From NCBI GenBank assembly GCA_949498175.1, contig CATDDF010000118.1, positions 1 through 49,999 of the forward strand: 49,999 bases of DNA, written 5' to 3'. The notes below the pieces were generated by a model. That model saw only the letters and a program-made list of their open reading frames with translations, did no database searches and was not told the DNA's origin. This DNA comes from Alphaproteobacteria bacterium. Its GTDB lineage: Bacteria > Pseudomonadota > Alphaproteobacteria > RS24. Position numbers and translations under genes: made by a program. Shown here one piece after another: positions 45,347 to 49,999 of the stretch (its first letter is position 1; the number at the start of each line of letters is the position of its first letter).

Positions 45347-45469
45347 ATGTTGAAACAAATCTTCGCCCTGACCGCAAATGTGAGCGCGCCGGCTGTCGCA
45401 ACAGCCCTGCTTGCTCTTTATGGCGTGGCTTTGGTCACGCATACGGTTGCAGGAATTACCATTGTCTAA
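45347..45469 (+). CDS. 40-residue hydrophobic mini-protein
   Basis: Too short for ordinary gene finders. ATG 45347 opens a 40-codon frame ending TAA at 45467. A polar-basic start (MLKQIFALT) is followed by a hydrophobic stretch (about residues 14-40, APAVATALLALYGVALVTH) that could span the membrane once. GAGAA lies upstream (weak). It follows the strong promoter at 45240, and its last codon and stop lie inside the first of four C-rich-loop hairpins. It is not Arg-rich like DUF1127 proteins that accompany some Cuckoo RNAs. No homology recognised; real translation is unproven. Confidence 0.55.
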   Translation: MLKQIFALTANVSAPAVATALLALYGVALVTHTVAGITIV

Positions 45470-45588
45470 GGGACCCTCCCCCCGAAAGACGATACAGCGT
45501 AACCATAACCCTCCCATTATGGTTGCACCCGGCCTCCCTCCAGGCCAAAACCGGCTCCGATGGTCCTCCCCCATCGGAGCCATTTTCT
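45464..45588 (+). ncRNA. Array of four hairpins with CCUCC-bearing loops (Cuckoo-RNA-like)
   Basis: Hairpins: H1 45464-45490 (GTCT-aa-GGG / CCC-gaa-AGAC, loop ACCCTCCC); H2 45501-45524 (AACCATAA / TTATGGTT, loop CCCTCCCA); H3 45531-45546 (GGCCT / AGGCC, loop CCCTCC); H4 45553-45581 (11-bp perfect stem, loop TCCTCCC) followed by ATTTTCTT. Each loop holds CCUCC, complementary to the GGAGG core of Shine-Dalgarno sites. Alphaproteobacterial CcsR/Cuckoo and alpha-r14 small RNAs also show C-rich anti-SD loops, in fewer copies. It is probably made from the promoter at 45240, as an mRNA 3' end or a processed small RNA. Confidence 0.7.
45553..45588 (+). terminator. Intrinsic terminator (H4) of the hairpin array
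   Basis: GGCTCCGATGG and CCATCGGAGCC pair perfectly over 11 bp around a seven-base loop, followed by ATTTTCTT. It lies ten bases from the convergent tsaD stop and could also end tsaD transcription from the other side, though no T-run is seen in that direction. Confidence 0.88.
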
Positions 45589-45597
45589 TGCAAAGCC

Positions 45598-46677
45598 CTA
45601 TATATTCAACGGCCACCGCGCCCGCGCTGCCACTGCCATAGGCTGCGGGTCTATCAGACCGGCAGCAAAACGCTCACCACCGGCGCGCGCAATCATCGCC
45701 GCATTATCGGTGCATAAGGCAGGCGGCGGCACGAAAAGGTCGAAATTTTCGTCTTGCGCGGCGGCGCTCAAGCGGCTGCGCAAATAGTCATTGGCGGCCA
45801 CGCCGCCGGCTACCACCAAGCGGCCGCGCCGATTTTGTAATACCTTGTCTCGACGGAAACCGCGCATCGCCGCGCCGGTTTGCGTGACCAAACAATCGCC
45901 GATCGCGGCTTCAAATGAAGCGGCCAAATCGGCCACTTTCTCATCATCCAGCGGCGCCGCTTTTTCCGCCGCTTGCCGCAGCGCGGTTTTCAAACCGGAG
46001 AACGAAAAATCGAGGCCCGCCTGCCGGTCGTTCAATAGGGGGCGCGGCAATTTATGCGCGCTGCGATTGCCGTGGCGTGCGCGCTGCTCAATCTGGGGCC
46101 CCCCCGGATAGCCGAGCGACATCAATTTGGCGGCCTTATCAAAAGCTTCGCCGACCGCGTCATCGCGGGTTTGACCCAAAAGGGTGTAATCGTCGAGCCC
46201 GTTCACACTGAGCAATTGGCAATGGCCGCCGGAAACGAGCAGCAGCAAATAGGGAAAATCAATATTCTCCGTGAGCCGCGCCGACAGCGCATGGCCTTCC
46301 AAATGATTGATCCCGATAAACGTTTTGTCTGCCGCCAGCGCCAAGGCCTTGCCGGTGGTCAAGCCGATGAGCACGCCGCCGATTAGCCCCGGCCCGGCCG
46401 TGGCGGCAATGGCATGCATATCGCTGAGTTGCAGCTCCGCTTCATCAAAGGCCGCGGCGATAAGTCGGTCGAGATGGCTCAAATGAGCGCGCGCCGCCAA
46501 TTCAGGCACCACCCCACCATAGGGCGCATGGGTCTCGATTTGGCTCAATATTTGATTGGCCAATATGCGCCCCGGCCCGACGACATGGCCTTCATCAATC
46601 GGCATTTTGACAATGGCTGCGGCGGTTTCGTCGCAGCTGGTCTCCAATCCCAGCACATATATTGTGTTTTCCGCCAT
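45598..46677 (-). CDS. tsaD: TsaD, tRNA N6-threonylcarbamoyladenosine synthesis protein
   Basis: Universal ASKHA-fold enzyme that with TsaBE transfers the threonylcarbamoyl group to A37 of ANN-decoding tRNAs. It starts YVLGLETSCDETAAAIV. Metal ligands are His125 and His129 in GINHLEGHALSAR; phosphate-binding blocks are LLLVSGGHCQL and VVAGGVAANDYLRSRL, and there is a C-terminal CTDNAAMIA. I chose ATG 46677 behind AAGGAA; the frame is open to 46791 but that reads into hemC. 359 residues is normal. Divergent from hemC. Confidence 0.97.
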   Translation of the reverse strand: MAENTIYVLGLETSCDETAAAIVKMPIDEGHVVGPGRILANQILSQIETHAPYGGVVPELAARAHLSHLDRLIAAAFDEAELQLSDMHAIAATAGPGLIGGVLIGLTTGKALALAADKTFIGINHLEGHALSARLTENIDFPYLLLLVSGGHCQLLSVNGLDDYTLLGQTRDDAVGEAFDKAAKLMSLGYPGGPQIEQRARHGNRSAHKLPRPLLNDRQAGLDFSFSGLKTALRQAAEKAAPLDDEKVADLAASFEAAIGDCLVTQTGAAMRGFRRDKVLQNRRGRLVVAGGVAANDYLRSRLSAAAQDENFDLFVPPPALCTDNAAMIARAGGERFAAGLIDPQPMAVAARARWPLNI

Positions 46678-46685
46678 GGCTTTCC

Positions 46686-46713
46686 TTGCTAAGAGTGCAA
46701 GCCCATATATAAA
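46686..46713 (+). promoter_or_regulatory. Probable promoter of hemC
   Basis: TTGCTA (46686-46691), a 16-base spacer, then TATAAA (46708-46713), which sits 35 bases upstream of the hemC ATG in the short tsaD-hemC gap. Confidence 0.45.
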
Positions 46714-46748
46714 TGAGTGGGAAACGGGCGCAAGGATAAGGCGGCATA

Positions 46749-47681
46749 ATGAGTAAAAATACGTCTTTGACGATTGGCACGCGCGCATCACCTTTGGCGG
46801 TGCGCCAAAGCGAATTGGTGGCCCATGATTTGCGCGCTGCGCACGGGTTGGATAATGCTGATATCGGCATCAGCAAAATCACCACAAAAGGCGATCGCGC
46901 TCTGGATACGACATTATCCGAACTGGGTGGCAAAGGCCTGTTTACTGAAGAATTGGAAGCCGGGCTTAAAAAGGGCACTTTTGATATGGCGGTTCATTCG
47001 CTGAAAGATTTGCCGACGCAAAATGCCGAAGGATTGACATTGGGGGCCATTTTACCGCGCGCAAATGCCGCCGATATGCTGGTTTTGCGCGATGGCGTGT
47101 CGGCCAATGGGTTGGCCGATTTACCGCAAGGTGCCCATATCGGCACCGCTTCCTTGCGCCGCCAAGCGCAGCTTTTGCGCGCCCGTCCCGATGCCAAAAT
47201 CTCGCTTTTACGCGGCAATATCGGCACGCGGCTGAAAAAACTCGAAACGTCAAATATGGATGCCACCTTATTGGCGGCGGCCGGTTTGGCGCGTTTGGAT
47301 ATGCCCTTAAAACGTGGCGTCGAATTGACCGAGGCGGAAATGTTGCCGGCGGCCGGGCAGGGCGCTTTGGCAGTGCAATGCCGCGCCGATGATGAGGCGC
47401 TTTTGGCGCTTTTGGCCCCGCTCAATTGTGCCGCAACACAAGCCTGCGTGACCGCCGAACGGGCTTTTTTGCAGGCGCTGGACGGCTCGTGCCGCACCCC
47501 GATAGCCGCATTGGCGCGCATCAAAAACGACACTTTATACATGCACGGTCGGCTCTTGGCGGCGGATGGCAGCGATATGGTCGAAACCCGCATCAGCTGC
47601 TCCCCCCATGCGGCGGCAGCGGCCGGTCGCGAAGCCGGTGAAAGCTTACGCACACAAGCGCCGCATTTGGTGACCGGCTGA
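46749..47681 (+). CDS. hemC: HemC, porphobilinogen deaminase
   Basis: Polymerises four porphobilinogens into hydroxymethylbilane. It carries the dipyrromethane cofactor on a Cys (Cys248 in LDGSCRTPIAAL). Other blocks: TIGTRASPLAVRQSE, LGGKGLFTEELEAGL, VHSLKDLPT and IGTASLRRQAQLL. 310 residues is normal. Its stop overlaps the hemD start (TGATG at 47679-47683). Confidence 0.98.
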   Translation: MSKNTSLTIGTRASPLAVRQSELVAHDLRAAHGLDNADIGISKITTKGDRALDTTLSELGGKGLFTEELEAGLKKGTFDMAVHSLKDLPTQNAEGLTLGAILPRANAADMLVLRDGVSANGLADLPQGAHIGTASLRRQAQLLRARPDAKISLLRGNIGTRLKKLETSNMDATLLAAAGLARLDMPLKRGVELTEAEMLPAAGQGALAVQCRADDEALLALLAPLNCAATQACVTAERAFLQALDGSCRTPIAALARIKNDTLYMHGRLLAADGSDMVETRISCSPHAAAAAGREAGESLRTQAPHLVTG

Positions 47682-48424
47682 TGCGGCTTTTGCTGACCCG
47701 CCCGATGGCTGATGCCATCGTGCTGGCCGAGCAATTGGCCGGGCAGGGCCATGATGTGCTGCTCTCGCCGATGGTTGATATCGCATTTCTGACACCCGAT
47801 GCCGCGCCTTTGCCTGCGCCTGCAGCTTATCGCGGTCTCGCCTTTACCAGCGCCAATGGGGTGCGCGCCTTGACGGCGCGCTGTCAAATGGACGCGCTCA
47901 ATGCCGATCAAATGGCGGCATGGCACAATTTGACGGTCTATGCGGTCGGGCCGCAAACCGCCGCCGCGGCGCGCGCTGCCGGTTTTGCCGTCATTCATCA
48001 AGCCAGCGGCGATGTCGCCGCTTTGGCGGCGCTTATCGGCGCGCATCATGATGCGGCTTTGCCGGTCCTGCATATTGCCGGACGCGATCGCGCCGGAGAT
48101 TTGGCTGCCTTGCTGGCCGACAAGCAGATTGCCGCAGAGCGCAGCGTTTTATATCGCGCCGAAGCCGCCGCCGCATTTAGCGATGCGGCCGCGGCTGCTT
48201 TGTGTGATGTCGAAGTGCCGGTTGACGGCTTGTTGTTGTATTCCGAGCGCTCGGCTCAGATATTTTTATCGCTTTATGCCGCTTTGCCGCCACATGACGC
48301 GCCGCCTCCGAAAGCCTTTTGTCTGTCAAAAGCCATTGCCGAGACCATGCGCGCCGCCGGTTTTGCAGCCGTCGCACCGCGCCATGCCGACAGCGCCGCG
48401 CTTTTGGCTTTATTGGCCCGTTGA
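47681..48424 (+). CDS. hemD: HemD, uroporphyrinogen-III synthase
   Basis: Closes hydroxymethylbilane with inversion of ring D. The family is poorly conserved, but the start MRLLLTRPMADAIVLAEQL, then FTSANGVRAL and VYAVGPQTAAAARAAGF, are typical. 247 residues is normal. Start overlaps the hemC stop by one base. mic60-like and hemY genes follow in the usual alphaproteobacterial order. Confidence 0.93.
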   Translation: MRLLLTRPMADAIVLAEQLAGQGHDVLLSPMVDIAFLTPDAAPLPAPAAYRGLAFTSANGVRALTARCQMDALNADQMAAWHNLTVYAVGPQTAAAARAAGFAVIHQASGDVAALAALIGAHHDAALPVLHIAGRDRAGDLAALLADKQIAAERSVLYRAEAAAAFSDAAAAALCDVEVPVDGLLLYSERSAQIFLSLYAALPPHDAPPPKAFCLSKAIAETMRAAGFAAVAPRHADSAALLALLAR

Positions 48425-48459
48425 TTGCCAAATCATCCGAATAGACGCATAATTTTGCC

Positions 48460-49686
48460 ATGTCGAAAAAAGCCAAGCCGAAGGTGGAAATCATTCCGCC
48501 CGATAAGCAAGATGAGGGTGACGCCTCGGCGACATCAAAAGCCGGTGCGCGTTTGCGCATGCCGCCCATGATTGATAATGCCGGCGCGCGCGATATTTTT
48601 GCCCGCCTCATAACCCGCCCGTTAGCAGGGATGTTCGCCGCCGCCGCGGCCATTGGTAGAGGGCTGATTGGCGGACTTGTTTATCGCTTGACTCTGGTAA
48701 TGCTGGTCGGCACGGCGCTGGGGGTGACCGGCTATGGCATTTGGCAGGCACGACATATGAGCCTGCCACAATTTGACGGTTTTTGGTTCAATACGGATGT
48801 CGCTTCGGAGCCGGGCGAGAGCGCCGCGCCGGTCGCGCCCATAGACCGTGCTGTTGAGCAAGATTTCACACCGAGCGGCAATCTGGCCGATTTGCAACGT
48901 CATTTAAGGGCTGTGGAAGCGGCATCGCCGCCGCCTGCAGCGGACAGCAAAACCGGGCAAGCGGTGACAAAAAATGACGCGGCAAATCAAGCGGCAAATC
49001 ATGAGGCCGGCAAGCCGTCTGAGACCGACCTAGCGCTGACCGCCTTGCGTGGGCAATATGCGGCACTGCAGGAAAAATATGCCGCACTTTTGGCGGCGCA
49101 CGGTGCGCCCGATGATGGCGCACAAGAAAATTTGACGGCGCGCGTTGCCTTGGGCGATTTGCTGTTGCGCCTCGATAATGGCGCGGCTTTTGACGATTTA
49201 TTGGAAGGCGGAGCATTGGCGGGGGTTTTGCGGCGCTCCGAATGGTCGCTCTTGGCGCTTTATGCCGATAGCGGCATTCCCACCCGTCCCGCCTTATTGA
49301 CCCGCTTTGAATTATGGGTCGCCAATGCGGCCGACATGCCGCATATGATGGCGGGTCACGACCAGCAAGCGGCGCGCGGCTTTTACGCGCTCATGATTGA
49401 CTGGTTGCGCCGCCGTGCCGACGGTTTGGTGACGGTGCGCGACGCGCCTTTGGCCACGGCCGAGGGGGATATTGCGATGATCGCCGACGCATTGGAGCGC
49501 GGCCGTCATGATGAAGCGGCTTGGCGCATGGGCGCATTACTGCGCCGTTTGGAAAGCGACCGCAGTGTCAATCATCCCGGTGCGACGAGCTTGCAATTAC
49601 TTTATGACGATACGCGCGCCGCGGCTGAATTATCGCCCATGCTGGCCGCCTTGCGCGATGATTATATGTCGGGGGTGCGGCCATGA
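48460..49686 (+). CDS. Mic60/mitofilin-like inner-membrane protein (COG4223)
   Basis: N-terminal cytoplasmic region rich in Lys and Pro (about 1-65). One membrane helix follows (LTLVMLVGTALGVTGYGIW, near 75-95), then an Ala/Pro-rich periplasmic linker. A short coiled coil (LRGQYAALQEKYAALLAAHG, near 195-215) and a helical C-terminal domain complete the protein. The position between hemD and hemY and this layout fit the alphaproteobacterial Mic60 relative, which shapes intracytoplasmic membranes. 408 residues fits. Its stop overlaps the hemY start (ATGA). Confidence 0.86.
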   Translation: MSKKAKPKVEIIPPDKQDEGDASATSKAGARLRMPPMIDNAGARDIFARLITRPLAGMFAAAAAIGRGLIGGLVYRLTLVMLVGTALGVTGYGIWQARHMSLPQFDGFWFNTDVASEPGESAAPVAPIDRAVEQDFTPSGNLADLQRHLRAVEAASPPPAADSKTGQAVTKNDAANQAANHEAGKPSETDLALTALRGQYAALQEKYAALLAAHGAPDDGAQENLTARVALGDLLLRLDNGAAFDDLLEGGALAGVLRRSEWSLLALYADSGIPTRPALLTRFELWVANAADMPHMMAGHDQQAARGFYALMIDWLRRRADGLVTVRDAPLATAEGDIAMIADALERGRHDEAAWRMGALLRRLESDRSVNHPGATSLQLLYDDTRAAAELSPMLAALRDDYMSGVRP

Positions 49687-49999
49687 TGCGGTTCTTGCTG
49701 GCCCTGGCGATTGTTTCACTGCTGACCAGCCTTGCCGCGCTGATTGCCAATCTGCCCGGCAATGTCTCGATAGCCGTGCCCGGTCATATTATTGATATGC
49801 CTTTGACCGTGCTTTTGGGGGCGGTGTTGGCCGCAATATTGGCGGCTATGGCAATATTGGCGACGGCGCATTGGCTGTGGCAAGTGCCGATGAAATTGCG
49901 TCGCGCAAGGCAGGACAAAAACCGTAAAGAGGGCGAGGCGGCGCTGGCCGGTGGGTTGATGGCTTTGGCACGCGGCGACGCGCATGCGGCCGATATGGC
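49683..49999 (+). CDS. HemY-like protein, N-terminus only (cut by window end)
   Basis: Two N-terminal membrane helices (MMRFLLALAIVSLLTSLAALIAN and LTVLLGAVLAAILAAMAILAT) around a GNVSIAVPGHIIDMP stretch match the HemY N-domain. It continues into KLRRARQDKNR and LMALARGD. The protein is usually about 400-500 residues with TPR repeats; only the first 105 codons are in the window. ATG 49683 overlaps the mic60 stop; ATG 49686 is also possible. Confidence 0.87.
   Translation, partial: MMRFLLALAIVSLLTSLAALIANLPGNVSIAVPGHIIDMPLTVLLGAVLAAILAAMAILATAHWLWQVPMKLRRARQDKNRKEGEAALAGGLMALARGDAHAADM

Noticed and set aside
1-49999. CRISPR arrays, prophage genes, toxin-antitoxin pairs and insertion-sequence transposases
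   Set aside because: No regularly spaced repeats, integrases, transposases or phage structural genes were found on reading both strands.

Overview
The window is a gene-dense stretch of an alphaproteobacterial chromosome, almost all housekeeping, with short intergenic gaps and many 1-4 base stop/start overlaps. The assignment rests on gene content and order: mnmG-rsmG-parA-parB with a centromere (parS) inside rsmG; leuS-lptE-holA beside a DUF3576 lipoprotein; stand-alone LonN plus Trm112; DUF3422; SDHAF4 (DUF1674); and the divergent tsaD / hemC-hemD-mic60-hemY block. Genes for LptE, LolA, ubiquinone hydroxylation, FtsK and L,D-transpeptidase show a Gram-negative, respiring cell. I cannot name the genus. 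Strong Shine-Dalgarno sequences (GGGAGG, GGAG) precede many starts.

Layout. 1-3839: tRNA modification (mnmG, cut by the window edge), 16S rRNA methylation (rsmG) and chromosome segregation (parAB plus parS), closed by a terminator. 3849-9177, minus strand: DUF3576 lipoprotein, leuS, lptE, holA, and a separately started ThiE-like protein. 9263-14192: PLP homeostasis protein, L,D-transpeptidase, orphan OmpR-type regulator, two hotdog thioesterases, an AhpD-like protein and DUF3422; then tRNA-Gly. 14456-17554: CnoX-type thioredoxin-TPR co-chaperone, LonN, Trm112 and, convergent, a UbiH-like hydroxylase. 17792-19055: amtB under a well-conserved sigma-54 promoter. 19198-24886: dapC-ftsK-lolA-hypothetical-xth. 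24930-27314: two acyl-CoA-dehydrogenase-fold flavoproteins, ended by a terminator.

27415-32491 holds the most unusual protein-coding block: an ExbB/TolQ-type channel with a signal peptide, two ExbD-type proteins (the second has Asn where the proton-carrying Asp should be), a protein whose N-terminus resembles TonB (Ser-x3-His in the membrane helix) but carries a von Willebrand A domain, and a 762-residue exported helical-repeat protein. It reads as a complete proton-driven envelope machine of unknown task.

32502-37960, minus strand: rsmB, rpe, a heparinase-like gene and purH. 38013-40110: SDHAF4, a serine beta-lactamase-like esterase, a long inverted repeat and a secreted thermonuclease. 40111-44247, minus strand: gpsA, YciI, EVE-domain, Rieske and acs.

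44373-45588 looks like a small regulatory island between gpsA and tsaD. It holds a TetR regulator, two matching 22-bp dyads (before tetR and directly before the next promoter), a strong promoter, an unlisted 40-codon membrane mini-protein, and four successive hairpins that each show CCUCC in the loop, the last being a terminator. The loops complement the Shine-Dalgarno sequence, as in the C-rich-loop (Cuckoo-type) small RNAs of alphaproteobacteria. 45598-49999: tsaD divergent from hemC-hemD-mic60-hemY, the last cut by the window end.
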